From Modestobacter muralis (GTDB lineage: Bacteria > Actinomycetota > Actinomycetes > Mycobacteriales > Geodermatophilaceae), in assembly GCF_010682105.1 (NCBI RefSeq), contig NZ_JAAGWH010000048.1, forward strand, positions 1 to 37,280: DNA of 37,280 nucleotides, in the 5' to 3' direction. The position numbers and the translations under genes are program-made. Below are positions 15,733 through 26,187 of the stretch, one piece after another. The notes beneath the pieces were generated by a model. That model had not been told where the DNA came from, did no database searches, and worked only from the letters and a program-made list of their open reading frames with translations. Position 1 is the stretch's first letter; each line of letters begins with the position of its first letter.

Positions 15733-18108
15733 CTACCGGCCGGCCGGGTCCGGGGCGTCGCCACCGGCGGCGGCCACCAGCGCCCGCTCAGCGTGCCGGC
15801 GCTGCGCGGGGTCGATCGCCGTCCCGGCCGGGTCGCTGACGTAGAACGCGTCGACGGCGTCCCCGCCGAGGGTCTCGACCGTGGCGGAGGTGACGTCGAG
15901 GCCGGCCTCGGCCAGGGCGGCGGTGAGCCGGTGCAGCAGGCCGGCGCGGTCGGTGGCGCGCACCTCGACCAGCCCGGTGATGCCGGTCGCCTCGGCGTCG
16001 AACCAGGAGATCCGCGGCGGGCGCCCGCCGGCGGCGTCCTGGCTGTAGTCGCGCTCGCGCTGCCGCAGCCGCTCGGCCAGCGGCAGGGTGCCCTCCAACG
16101 CCGCCCGCACGCCGTCGGCCAGGATCTCCGGCACCGGCGCCCGCCCGAAGTGCGGCCGCACCGCGAACACCAGCGTGCCGTGGCCCCCTGCGACGCTGAC
16201 CCGGGCCGCCCGCACGTCGAGCTGGTTGAGCGCCAGCACGCCCGCGCAGAGGCTGAACAGCCCCGGCCGGTCGGGGGCGCCGATGGTGACCTGCTGGCCG
16301 TCCAGGACGTCCTCGACACCGACCGTCACCGGCTCGGTGTGACCCTCCAGCGCCGGTGCCGGCCTGGTCACCTGCGGCGCGGTGGGTTCCAGCACCGGCT
16401 CGGGCACCGGCGCGCTGCCCAGCCGGGCCGCGACCCGGGCGACGAGCGCGGCGACCAGGTGGGCCTTCCACGGTGACCAGGCCGAGGTGCTGGTCGCCGC
16501 CCCGTCGGCCTGGGCGAGGGCGTGCAACAGCTGCAGCAGCGCGGGGTCGGCCCCGATCGCCTCCACCACCCGGTCGACGGTCTTGGGGTCGTCGAGGTCG
16601 CGGCGGGTGGCGACGTCGGGCAGCAGCAGGTGGTGCTCGACCATCGCCGACAGCGTGGTCACGTCGGCGGGGCTGAAGCCCATCCGGGCGGCCATCTCGG
16701 CGACCACGGTCATGCCGACCTCGGTGTGGTCGCCGGGCCAGCCCTTGCCGATGTCGTGCAGCAGCGCACCGACCAGCAGCAGGTCGGGCCGGTCGACGTC
16801 CCGGGTGAGCTCGGAGGCGGCGGCAGCGGCCTCGACGAGGTGCCGGTCGACGGTGTACCGGTGCCAGGGGTGCCGCTGCGGCAGCGACCGCACCCGGTCC
16901 CACTCCGGCAGCATCCGGGCCAGCAGCCCCTCCTGGTCCAGCTGCTCCAGCACCGGGACGGCGCTGCGCCCACTGGCCAGCAGGCGCAGGAACGACCATC
17001 GCAGCTCCGGCGGCCAGGGCTCGGGCAGCGGCGGGGCGTGCACGGCCAGCACCTTGAGCGTGTACGGCGACAGCAGCAGGTCCGCCCGCGCCGCGGCGGC
17101 GGCCCCGCGCAGCACGAGGCCGGGGTCGGCCGCCGGCCGGGCGTCGCGGGCCAGCACGACCTCGTCGCCCTGCCGGACCAGCCCCTCGGCCAGCGGCTCG
17201 CGGCGCACCCGGCGGTAGCGGGCGCGGGGCCGGCGCACCAGGGCGGTGTCGACCCGGCGCCAGGTCTCGTCGGCGACGAAGGCCAGCCGCCGTCCGGCCA
17301 GGCTGACCCGGCGCAGCAGCAGGTCGTCGTCGGGGACGCCGTCGGTGACCAGACCCAGCGCGCGGGCCACCGGCGCCTGCTCCTGGCGCACCAGCGTGTC
17401 GTTGGCCCGCCCGGTGCGCGCGCGCAGGGCGTCGCGGACGTCGAGCAGGAACGCGTAGGCCTCCCCCGCGTCGGCCGGCGCCTCGTCGGCCAGCTGCGCG
17501 GCGGCCAGCGCACGCAGCACCTGCCCCTCGCGGAGCCCGCCGTAGGCCTCCTTCAGGTCCGGTTCGAGCAGGAAGCCGAGCTCGCCGACCTGCCGACCTC
17601 GGGCCCGCCGGAGGTCGCGCAGCTGGGGCAGCAGCCGGCCGGCGTGCTGCCGCCAGGACGCGAGGGTGGCGGTGCGCAGCCCCGCCGTGACCGCCGGGTC
17701 GCCGGCCAGGTGCCGGGCGTCGAGCAGGCCGAGCCCGGCCTTGACGTCCTCGGCGGCCACCGAGACCGCCTCGGACACGGTGCGCACCGAGTGGTCCAGT
17801 CGCATCCCGGCGTCCCAGACCGGGTACCACAGCGCATCGGCCAGCGCGGCGATCTCCGGCCGGCCGTCGTGCACGAGCACCAGGTCCAGGTCACCGTGCG
17901 GCGGCAGCTCCCGGCGGCCCAGGCTGCCCACGGCCACCAGGGCGACGCCGGTGGCGGCCGGCTCGGGAGACGGTCCGCCGCGCCGCCGGTCGGGGCGCGG
18001 GGTGCCGGCGAGGGCCTCGGCCAGCAGGCCGGCGAGCCAGTCGTCGACCGCCCGGACCCGCTCGGCGCGGGGCAGGGCGGGCAGGGCGGCTGTGTCGAGC
18101 ACGGTCAC
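15733..18108 (-). CDS. glnD: [Protein-PII] uridylyl/adenylyltransferase GlnD
   Basis: Bifunctional sensor of glutamine that modifies and demodifies the PII protein; in actinobacteria the modification is adenylylation. 791 residues, N to C: nucleotidyltransferase domain with GSLGRRELPPHGDLDLVLVHD (residues about 62-82; the DLD pair binds metal); an HD hydrolase domain with LLVGALLHDIGKGWPGDHTEVG; two ACT domains, the first near QVTIGAPDRPGLFSLCAGVLA and the second near LVEVRATDRAGLLHRLTAALA. Starts at GTG 18108 with GAGAGG just upstream. Third gene of amtB-glnB-glnD, 104 bp after glnB with two hairpins in the gap, which may lower its expression. Confidence 0.97.
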   Translation of the reverse strand: MTVLDTAALPALPRAERVRAVDDWLAGLLAEALAGTPRPDRRRGGPSPEPAATGVALVAVGSLGRRELPPHGDLDLVLVHDGRPEIAALADALWYPVWDAGMRLDHSVRTVSEAVSVAAEDVKAGLGLLDARHLAGDPAVTAGLRTATLASWRQHAGRLLPQLRDLRRARGRQVGELGFLLEPDLKEAYGGLREGQVLRALAAAQLADEAPADAGEAYAFLLDVRDALRARTGRANDTLVRQEQAPVARALGLVTDGVPDDDLLLRRVSLAGRRLAFVADETWRRVDTALVRRPRARYRRVRREPLAEGLVRQGDEVVLARDARPAADPGLVLRGAAAAARADLLLSPYTLKVLAVHAPPLPEPWPPELRWSFLRLLASGRSAVPVLEQLDQEGLLARMLPEWDRVRSLPQRHPWHRYTVDRHLVEAAAAASELTRDVDRPDLLLVGALLHDIGKGWPGDHTEVGMTVVAEMAARMGFSPADVTTLSAMVEHHLLLPDVATRRDLDDPKTVDRVVEAIGADPALLQLLHALAQADGAATSTSAWSPWKAHLVAALVARVAARLGSAPVPEPVLEPTAPQVTRPAPALEGHTEPVTVGVEDVLDGQQVTIGAPDRPGLFSLCAGVLALNQLDVRAARVSVAGGHGTLVFAVRPHFGRAPVPEILADGVRAALEGTLPLAERLRQRERDYSQDAAGGRPPRISWFDAEATGITGLVEVRATDRAGLLHRLTAALAEAGLDVTSATVETLGGDAVDAFYVSDPAGTAIDPAQRRHAERALVAAAGGDAPDPAGR

Positions 18109-18134
18109 CTCTCGAGGGTCCGACTGCGGAACGG

Positions 18135-18178
18135 CGTCGGCCGGGGCAGCAGGGTCTCCCCCACCACCCCGGCCGACG
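18135..18178 (-). terminator. Stem-loop in the glnB-glnD gap
   Basis: A perfect 12-bp stem, CGTCGGCCGGGG with its complement at 18167-18178, and a 20-base loop, 27 bases before the glnD start. Because glnD is normally co-transcribed, this is more likely a partial terminator or mRNA-stability element than a full stop. Confidence 0.5.
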
Positions 18179-18190
18179 TCAGGTCACCGG

Positions 18191-18208
18191 GCGCGCGTCA
18201 GCGCGCGC
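18191..18208 (-). terminator. Short GC hairpin directly after glnB
   Basis: GCGCGCG and CGCGCGC around four bases, starting five bases after the glnB stop. With the larger stem-loop at 18135-18178 it forms a tandem pair between glnB and glnD. Confidence 0.45.
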
Positions 18209-18212
18209 GGTC

Positions 18213-19900
<1,688 letters not shown>

Positions 19901-20009
19901 GGCAACCTCCTGAGGGTGTCATCGGCCGGGGGCCGCAAGCGGGACCCGAGGGACCTCGGGGGACGAACGCCGCCCGGGGGCGGTTCGGAGAAGACGGTGC
20001 CGACACCGT

Positions 20010-20048
20010 GTTTCCGTCGACGACCCGGACGTGTTTCGCAGCCGTGAA
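20010..20048 (-). promoter_or_regulatory. Possible GlnR-type sites upstream of amtB
   Basis: In the 288-bp amtB/nickel-transporter gap the minus strand has two direct GAAACACG copies, GAAAC at 20033-20037 and at 20010-20014, 23 bp apart (22 expected for tandem GlnR sites). The first is flanked at six bases by GTGAA (plus strand), a 4/5 match to the GTnAC half-site. The second lacks a good partner. GlnR control of amtB is known in actinobacteria; this match is imperfect. Confidence 0.35.
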
Positions 20049-20176
20049 CTCGCGGTCGCGTGTCGGTCTCGGGTGTTCCGGTCGTGTTGCGTCCTGCCCC
20101 CCGAGTGCGGGCGGTCACTGGATCGGTGTTCACCGGAGCTTCTCGCGACCGTCTCGCAGTTGCGAACTCCGTGCAA

Positions 20177-20191
20177 TAAGGTCGCTGCGTG
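20177..20191 (+). promoter_or_regulatory. Leaderless -10/start arrangement of the nickel transporter
   Basis: TAAGGT (20177-20182), then six bases, CGCTGC, then the GTG start at 20189. The distance puts transcription start on the first base of the start codon, and there is no ribosome-binding site, so a leaderless mRNA is likely. smc has the same arrangement, TAGGGT-CGCTGC-GTG. Confidence 0.6.
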
Positions 20192-21310
20192 ATCAACGCC
20201 CCGACCGCACCGCCGACGACGACCGGCACCGGTTTCAGCGCCCGGGAGCGGCGCAGCATCGCCGGGATGAGCGGCTTCGTCGTCCTGCTGCACGTGCTGG
20301 GCTGGGGCGTGCTGGTGCTGGCCGTGGCCCCGCAGGACTACCAACTGGGCAGCACCGGCGTCCTCGGCGTCGGGGTCGGCCTGACGGCGTACATGCTGGG
20401 CGTGCGGCACGCCTTCGACGCCGATCACATCGCCTCGATCGACAACACCACCCGCAAGCTCGTCGGCGAGGGCCGTTCCTCGGTCAGCACCGGCTTCTGG
20501 TTCTCCCTCGGCCACTCCTCGGTGGTGGTCGCCGCCAGCCTGCTGCTCGTGCTGGGCGTGCGCTCGATCGCCGACGTCGTGCAGGACGAGGACTCCGGCG
20601 TCGCCGCCACCCTCGGCCTGGTCGGCACCCTGGTCGCCGGCACGTTCCTGCTCGTCATCGGGGTCATGAACCTCGTCGCCGCGATCGGCATCGCCCGGGT
20701 CTTCCGCCGCATGCGGTCCGGGGAGTTCGACGAGGCCGAGTTGGAGCACCACCTGCACAACCGCGGCTTCCTCGCCCGGCTGCTCAGCCGCGTCACCCGC
20801 CGGGTCAGCAAGCCCTGGCACCTGTACCCGGTCGGCCTGCTGATGGGCCTGGGCTTCGACACCGCCACCCAGGTCGCGCTGCTGGTGCTGGCCGCGGGCT
20901 CGGCGGCCTTCGTGCTGCCCTGGTACGCGGTCCTCGTGCTGCCGGTGCTCTTCATGGCCGGCATGAGCCTGTTCGACACCGCCGACGGCGTGCTGATGTC
21001 CCGCGCGTACGGCTGGGCGCTGGTGCAGCCGGTCCGCAAGGTGTTCTACAACCTCACCGTCACGGTGCTGTCGGTGGTCATCGCCCTGGTCATCGGGCTC
21101 ATGGTGCTCACCGGTCTGCTCGTCGACCAGTTCTCCATCGAGGGCGGGCCGCTGGCCTGGATAGCCTCGCTCGACCTGGGCTTCGTCGGGTTCGCCGTGG
21201 TCGGGCTGTTCGTCCTGACGTGGGGTCTGGCCCTGGCGGTCTGGCGGTTCGGGCACATCGAGCAGCGCTGGGTGCCGCAGCCGGCCGACCACCTCCCGAC
21301 CGCCGGCTGA
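20189..21310 (+). CDS. NiCoT family nickel/cobalt transporter
   Basis: High-affinity nickel or cobalt permease of the NiCoT (HoxN/NixA) family; 373 residues with about eight membrane helices. The family signature RHAFDADHIASIDN is at 73-86, including the HX4DH metal motif (His74, Asp79, His80). Other conserved motifs are FSLGHSSVVV, GLMGLGFDTATQV and GMSLFDTADG. Whether it prefers Ni or Co cannot be told. No urease, hydrogenase or cobalamin genes are nearby. Probably leaderless (see 20177-20191). A Ni-responsive Nur operator was looked for and not seen. Confidence 0.93.
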   Translation: MINAPTAPPTTTGTGFSARERRSIAGMSGFVVLLHVLGWGVLVLAVAPQDYQLGSTGVLGVGVGLTAYMLGVRHAFDADHIASIDNTTRKLVGEGRSSVSTGFWFSLGHSSVVVAASLLLVLGVRSIADVVQDEDSGVAATLGLVGTLVAGTFLLVIGVMNLVAAIGIARVFRRMRSGEFDEAELEHHLHNRGFLARLLSRVTRRVSKPWHLYPVGLLMGLGFDTATQVALLVLAAGSAAFVLPWYAVLVLPVLFMAGMSLFDTADGVLMSRAYGWALVQPVRKVFYNLTVTVLSVVIALVIGLMVLTGLLVDQFSIEGGPLAWIASLDLGFVGFAVVGLFVLTWGLALAVWRFGHIEQRWVPQPADHLPTAG

Positions 21311-21377
21311 GACCCGGTCCGGGGTCGCGCGTGTCGGCGACCACGTTGCGACCGGGGCGGCCGTCCGGGTACCACTA

Positions 21378-23246
21378 ATGGGCGCCGTCGACGCTGCGCG
21401 GTCGACGAACAGGACGGCAGACGACATCGTGGTCGAGGAACGACGCTCCGGGCAGGACCCGTCCGCGGACGGCGGCACCGGCCTGCCCGTGCCGGACTGG
21501 GCGCGGATCTTCCACGCCGCCCCGGCCCCGTTCCTGCTGCTCACCCCGGACCTGGTCATCGTCTCGGCCAACGAGGCGCGGCTGACCGCCACGGCGACCA
21601 CGCTGGAGGACACGGTCGGGCGGCACCTGTTCGACGCCTTCCCGCTCAACCCCGACGACCCGGCCGCCGACGGGATCGCCAACCTCGGTGCCTCGCTGGC
21701 CCTCGCGCGGGACACCGGCCGCCCGGTCACGATGGCCATCCAGAAGTACGACATCCCGATGCCGGACGGCACCTACGAGGAGCGTTTCTGGGCGCCCCGC
21801 AACGTGCCGATCACCGACGACGAGGGCCGGGTCGTGCTGCTGCTGCACCGCTCCGACGACGTCACCGACTACATCACGGCCCGGGACGAGGCCCAGCAGG
21901 AGGCCGCGCGGGGGCAGGACCGGGTCGAGCAGGTCGAGTCCGACCTCTACGCCCGCACCCGCGAGCTGGAGCAGAGCAACCGCGAACTGCGGACCAGCGT
22001 CGAGCGTGAGCAGCGGACCGCTCGCGCCCTGGCCGGCCTGGCGACCACGGTCTCCGCACTGGCCGCCGCCGAGAGCGTCCCGGAACTGCTGGAGCTGCTG
22101 TTCGCCCACGGCCGCGAGGCGCTGCACGCCGACACCGCGGCGGTGGCCCTGCGGGCGCCCGGCGGCGGGGACCTGCGGCTGACCCGGGACGGCGGCACCG
22201 GCCCGCGCACCGGCGTCCTGCCGGCCGGCTCCCCGCTGCCCATGGCGGTCGCCGCCGCCGGCCGGCGGGTGCTGACGGCCGACGCCCTCGGCACCGGGAC
22301 GGCCGACCTCCTCCCCGGCGTCCGCGCGTGGGCGGCGCTGCCGCTGCGGGCCGGTGGGCGGCTGCTCGGCTCGTGGACGGTCGGCTGGGCCGACCCCCGG
22401 CCGATGGACGACGACGACGTCCGGGTGCTGGAGGCCTACGCGGCGCAGTGCGCCCAGGCCGTCGACCGGGTGACCAGGCTGGCGGAGGAGCGCCGGCGGG
22501 CCAGCGCCACCCGCAGCCTGGCGGAGAGCCTGCAGCGCTCCCTGCTGACCGACCCCCCGCAGCCGGACCACCTGGGCATCGCGGTGCGCTACCGGCCCGC
22601 CGCCCAGGAGGCCCAGGTCGGTGGCGACTGGTACGACGCCTTCGTCTCCCGCGACGGCGCCACCACCCTGGTGGTCGGGGACGTGACCGGGCACGACCGC
22701 ACCGCCGCGGCGGGGATGGCGCAGCTGCGCAACCTGCTGCGCGGCATCGCCCACGCCGTGGACGGCGGGCCGGCCGAGGTCCTGGGTGCGCTGGACCGCG
22801 CGGTGCACGACCTGCAGATCCCCACCCTGGCCACCGCGGTGCTGGCCCGCGTCGAGCAGGACCCGGCCCAGGCGGCCGACGGGGAGCGGTCGCTGCGCTG
22901 GTCGAACGCCGGGCACCCGCCGCCGGTGCTGGTGCCGGCCGCCGGCTCCCCGCTGCTGCTCGACCGGCCGCGGAACCTGCTGCTCGGGGTCGACCCGGAT
23001 GCCCGGCGGACCGAGCACGTGCTGTCGCTGCACCCCGGTGACACGCTCGTGCTCTACACCGACGGGCTCGTCGAGCGCCGGGACTCCGACCTCGACGAGG
23101 GGCTGGACCGGCTCGTCACCGCCGTGACCGAGCTGGCCGGGGAGTCCGTCGAGACCCTGGCCGACGAGCTGCTCCTCCGGCTCGCGCCCGAGGGCGACGA
23201 CGACGTCGCCCTGCTCGTCCTGCGGGTCGTCCCGCAGGACGGCTGA
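21378..23246 (+). CDS. PAS/GAF-linked SpoIIE-type serine phosphatase
   Basis: A 622-residue PP2C-family (PPM) phosphatase, soluble. In order: a PAS-like domain (about 40-165; FHAAPAPFLLLTPDLVIVSAN), a coiled coil (about 170-215; many Glu, Arg and Gln), a GAF-like domain (about 215-375), and the SpoIIE phosphatase (about 395-620). Metal-ligand motifs are intact: QVGGDWYDAF, LVVGDVTGHDRTAAAGM, LYTDGLVERRD and EGDDDVALLVL. Such proteins dephosphorylate anti-anti-sigma factors in stress signalling. No STAS or HATPase anti-sigma gene is in the window, so its partner is elsewhere. ATG 21378 is used; GTG 21429 is possible and would lose only 17 low-complexity residues. Confidence 0.93.
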   Translation: MGAVDAARSTNRTADDIVVEERRSGQDPSADGGTGLPVPDWARIFHAAPAPFLLLTPDLVIVSANEARLTATATTLEDTVGRHLFDAFPLNPDDPAADGIANLGASLALARDTGRPVTMAIQKYDIPMPDGTYEERFWAPRNVPITDDEGRVVLLLHRSDDVTDYITARDEAQQEAARGQDRVEQVESDLYARTRELEQSNRELRTSVEREQRTARALAGLATTVSALAAAESVPELLELLFAHGREALHADTAAVALRAPGGGDLRLTRDGGTGPRTGVLPAGSPLPMAVAAAGRRVLTADALGTGTADLLPGVRAWAALPLRAGGRLLGSWTVGWADPRPMDDDDVRVLEAYAAQCAQAVDRVTRLAEERRRASATRSLAESLQRSLLTDPPQPDHLGIAVRYRPAAQEAQVGGDWYDAFVSRDGATTLVVGDVTGHDRTAAAGMAQLRNLLRGIAHAVDGGPAEVLGALDRAVHDLQIPTLATAVLARVEQDPAQAADGERSLRWSNAGHPPPVLVPAAGSPLLLDRPRNLLLGVDPDARRTEHVLSLHPGDTLVLYTDGLVERRDSDLDEGLDRLVTAVTELAGESVETLADELLLRLAPEGDDDVALLVLRVVPQDG

Positions 23247-23278
23247 GGGCCCGCCTGCCGCTCGCCGCCGGCGGGGCC
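23247..23278. terminator. Terminator between the SpoIIE-type gene and ftsY
   Basis: GGGCCCGCC directly after the stop pairs with GGCGGGGCC at 23270-23278 with one bulged base. The two genes converge here, so it may act in both directions; ftsY ends 16 bases further on. Confidence 0.6.
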
Positions 23279-23293
23279 TGCAGCGAGACCGGG

Positions 23294-24499
23294 TCAGACG
23301 TTCCCGACCAGGGCCTCCGCGAAGGCCTCGGGCTCGAAGGGCGCCAGGTCGTCGGGGCCCTCGCCCAGGCCGACCAGCTTCACCGGGATGCCCAGCTCCC
23401 GCTGCACGGCCACGACGATGCCGCCCTTGGCGGTGCCGTCGAGCTTGGTGAGCACCACGCCGGTGACGGTGACGGCCTCGGTGAACACCCGGGCCTGCAC
23501 CACGCCGTTCTGGCCCGTGGTGGCGTCGAGGACCAGCAGCACCTCGTCGACCGGGCCCAGCTTCTCCACGACCCGCTTGACCTTGCCCAGCTCGTCCATC
23601 AGCCCGGACTTGGTGTGCAGCCGGCCGGCCGTGTCGATCAGCACGGTGTCCACCCCGGCGTCGATGCCGGTGCGCACGGCCTCGAAGGCCACCGACGCCG
23701 GGTCGCCGCCCTCGCGGCCGCGGACGGTGAGCACCCCGACCCGCTCGCCCCACGTCTCCAGCTGGTCGGCGGCCGCGGCGCGGAAGGTGTCGGCGGCACC
23801 GAGGACGACGCTGCGGCCGTCACCGACCAGCGCGCGGGCGATCTTGCCGACCGTCGTGGTCTTGCCGGCGCCGTTGACCCCGACGACCAGGACGACGGCG
23901 GGGCGGTCGGGCTGCTCGGTGGCCAGCGTGCGGTCCAGGTCCGGGCCGAGCACGGCGGTGAGCTCGCGGACGACGAGGTCGCGCAGCTGGGTGCCCGAGG
24001 CGGTGGCCAGCACCAGGGTCTGGGTGCGCAGCCGCTGCACGATCTGGGTGGTGGCGGCGAGGCCGACGTCGGCGGCCAGGAGGGTCTCCTCGACCTCCTC
24101 CCAGTCGTCCTCGGTCAGCTTCTCCCGGGACAGCACGGTGAGCAGGCCGCGGCCCAGCGAGGACTGCGAGCGGGCCAGCCGGGAGCGCAGTCGCACCAGC
24201 CGGCCGGCCGAGGGCGGCGGGGTGTCGAAGACCAGCCCGGGCTCGGGCTCGGCCGGCGGCAGGTCGACCGTCGGGGTCGGCGCCTCGGCCAGCGAGGTCG
24301 GGTCGACCGCGGTCGCGCCGGCCTGGGCGGCGGGGTCCGCGGTCGTGACCGGGGGCCGGGGACGCGTCAGCGTGGTGCCCGCCGCGGCGTCGGTGTCGAG
24401 CCGGGTGGTGCGCCGGCCGCGGCCGACGAGCAGGCTCGCCCCCAGCACGAGGGCGACGACGAGGATCGCGAGGGCGATCAGCACGAACTCCATGCCCAC
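23294..24499 (-). CDS. ftsY: SRP receptor FtsY
   Basis: GTPase receptor for the SRP at the membrane; partner of Ffh encoded in this window. 401 residues. The N terminus has a membrane helix (about 5-26, FVLIALAILVVALVLGASLLV), usual for actinobacteria, followed by a 75-residue Pro/Thr/Ala linker, the N domain (about 100-190), and the G domain: GVNGAGKTTTVGK (207 on), GAADTFRAAAADQL, LIDTAGR, TKLDGTAKGG and GLGEGPDDLAPF. GTG at 24499, with GGGAGA five bases upstream; ATG at 24493 would also work. Divergent from the PhoD-like gene. Confidence 0.97.
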   Translation of the reverse strand: MGMEFVLIALAILVVALVLGASLLVGRGRRTTRLDTDAAAGTTLTRPRPPVTTADPAAQAGATAVDPTSLAEAPTPTVDLPPAEPEPGLVFDTPPPSAGRLVRLRSRLARSQSSLGRGLLTVLSREKLTEDDWEEVEETLLAADVGLAATTQIVQRLRTQTLVLATASGTQLRDLVVRELTAVLGPDLDRTLATEQPDRPAVVLVVGVNGAGKTTTVGKIARALVGDGRSVVLGAADTFRAAAADQLETWGERVGVLTVRGREGGDPASVAFEAVRTGIDAGVDTVLIDTAGRLHTKSGLMDELGKVKRVVEKLGPVDEVLLVLDATTGQNGVVQARVFTEAVTVTGVVLTKLDGTAKGGIVVAVQRELGIPVKLVGLGEGPDDLAPFEPEAFAEALVGNV

Positions 24500-24531
24500 A
24501 GTCTCCCAGCACGATGGGGCAGGCTGTGCCC

Positions 24532-26187
24532 ATGCCCGAGACCGCCGGCACCCGCCCGCTCCTGCTGCTGGGTCCGCTCCTGCGCCACGTCGACCCGGTG
24601 TCGGCCACCCTGTGGGTGGAGACCGACCGTGCGTGCGAGGTCGAGGTGCTCGGCCACCGGGCCCGCACCTTCCGCGTCAACGGCCACCACTACGCCCTCG
24701 TCGTCGTCGAGGGCCTGGCGCCCGGCAGCGTCACCCCCTACGAGGTGCACCTGGACGGCGCGCGGGTGTGGCCGCCGGCCCGGTCGGTGTTCCCGCCCAG
24801 CCGGATCCGCACCACCGGCGGCGACGGCGCCTTCCGGCTGGCGTTCGGGTCCTGCCGCTACGCGACCCCCACGACCGTCGACGTCCGGGACGGCATCCCG
24901 CCGGACGCCCTCGACAGCTACGCCCGGCGGCTGGTCGACCTGCCCGAGGACCAGTGGCCCGACGCCCTGGTGCTGCTGGGCGACCAGGTCTACGCCGACG
25001 AGATCACCCCGGCGACGCGCGACTGGCTGGCCGCCCGCCGCGACCTCGACGTCCCGCCCGGCGCGCAGGCCGCCGACTTCGAGGAGTACACCCGGCTCTA
25101 CCTGGAGTCCTGGGGCGACCCGCAGGTGCGGTGGCTGCTGTCGACGGTGCCGGCCTCGATGGTCTTCGACGACCACGAGATGATCGACGACTGGAACACC
25201 TCGGCCGCCTGGCGCGAGGAGGTCACCGGCACGGACTGGTGGCAGCGGCGCATCTCTGGCGGGCTGGTCAGCTACTGGGTGTACCAGCACCTGGGCAACC
25301 TCTCGCCCAACGAGCTGGCCGACGACGACACCTGGCAGGCGATCGCGGCCGCACCCGACGAGGACGCCGGCCCGCTGCTGGACGAGATGGCCCGCATCGC
25401 CGACACCCAGCCGCACACGGTGCGCTGGAGCTACGTCCGGCACTGGGGCACGGCGCGGCTGATCATGGTCGACAGCCGGGCGGGCCGGGTGCTCACCGAG
25501 GACGACCGGAAGATCCTCGACGACGAGGAGTTCGACTGGGTCGAGGCCGCCGTCGCCCGGTCGGTGGAGGACGACGTCGAGCACGTGCTGATCGGGACGT
25601 CGCTGCCCTGGCTGCTGCCGCACTCGGTGCACGACCTGGAGCGGTGGAACGAGACGCTGTCGGTGCGGCACGCGGGGAAGCCGCTGGGCCGCCTGGCGGA
25701 GGCGCTGCGGCAGGCCGCGGACCTGGAGCACTGGGCGGCGTTCGGGCAGTCCTTCGAACGGCTCGGCGCGCTGATGGTGCGGCTGGGTCGCGGCGAGCTG
25801 GGGCGCCCGCCGGCGACCGCGCTGGTGCTGTCCGGCGACGTGCACCACGCCTACGCCGCCGAGCTGGTCAACCCAGGTGGGCTGGACACCCGGGTGCACC
25901 AGCTGACCGTCTCGCCGTTGCACAACTCCGCGCCGCACGCCATCGAGATCGGCTTCAAGGTGGGCTGGAGCCGCTGGGCCCAGGCGCTGACCGGCGGGCT
26001 GCGGCGGCTGGCCCGGGTGGAGCGCAGCGAGCTGCGGTGGGCCAAGCAGGCCGGCCCGTTCTTCGGCAACGAGCTCGGTGAGCTCGTGCTGGAGGGCCGC
26101 AACGCCCGGTTCCTGCTCTGGGCCACCAGCCGCGACGACGACGGCGCGCCCCGGTTCACCCAGGTGCTGGACACCCGCCTGTCGTGA
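24532..26187 (+). CDS. PhoD-like alkaline phosphatase/phosphodiesterase
   Basis: A metallophosphatase of the PhoD type, 551 residues, without any signal peptide or Tat motif, so probably cytoplasmic, unlike classical PhoD. Residues 1-95 form an Fn3-like N-terminal domain, then LAFGSCRYATP, LLGDQVYADE (metal-binding GD), MVFDDHEMIDDWN (DDHE), TSLPWLLPHSVHD and LSGDVHHAY (GDxH). Substrate unknown. ATG at 24532 is chosen; ATG at 24514 would add six residues. It lies 32 bp from ftsY, so two divergent promoters would have to overlap. Its stop lies in a 14-bp tandem repeat. Confidence 0.9.
   Translation: MPETAGTRPLLLLGPLLRHVDPVSATLWVETDRACEVEVLGHRARTFRVNGHHYALVVVEGLAPGSVTPYEVHLDGARVWPPARSVFPPSRIRTTGGDGAFRLAFGSCRYATPTTVDVRDGIPPDALDSYARRLVDLPEDQWPDALVLLGDQVYADEITPATRDWLAARRDLDVPPGAQAADFEEYTRLYLESWGDPQVRWLLSTVPASMVFDDHEMIDDWNTSAAWREEVTGTDWWQRRISGGLVSYWVYQHLGNLSPNELADDDTWQAIAAAPDEDAGPLLDEMARIADTQPHTVRWSYVRHWGTARLIMVDSRAGRVLTEDDRKILDDEEFDWVEAAVARSVEDDVEHVLIGTSLPWLLPHSVHDLERWNETLSVRHAGKPLGRLAEALRQAADLEHWAAFGQSFERLGALMVRLGRGELGRPPATALVLSGDVHHAYAAELVNPGGLDTRVHQLTVSPLHNSAPHAIEIGFKVGWSRWAQALTGGLRRLARVERSELRWAKQAGPFFGNELGELVLEGRNARFLLWATSRDDDGAPRFTQVLDTRLS

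Noticed and set aside
21344-21376. TTGCGA and TACCAC as a promoter of the SpoIIE-type gene
   Set aside because: The 18-bp spacing fits, but transcription would start after the chosen ATG and the -10 is poor; kept only as a hint that GTG 21429 may be the start.
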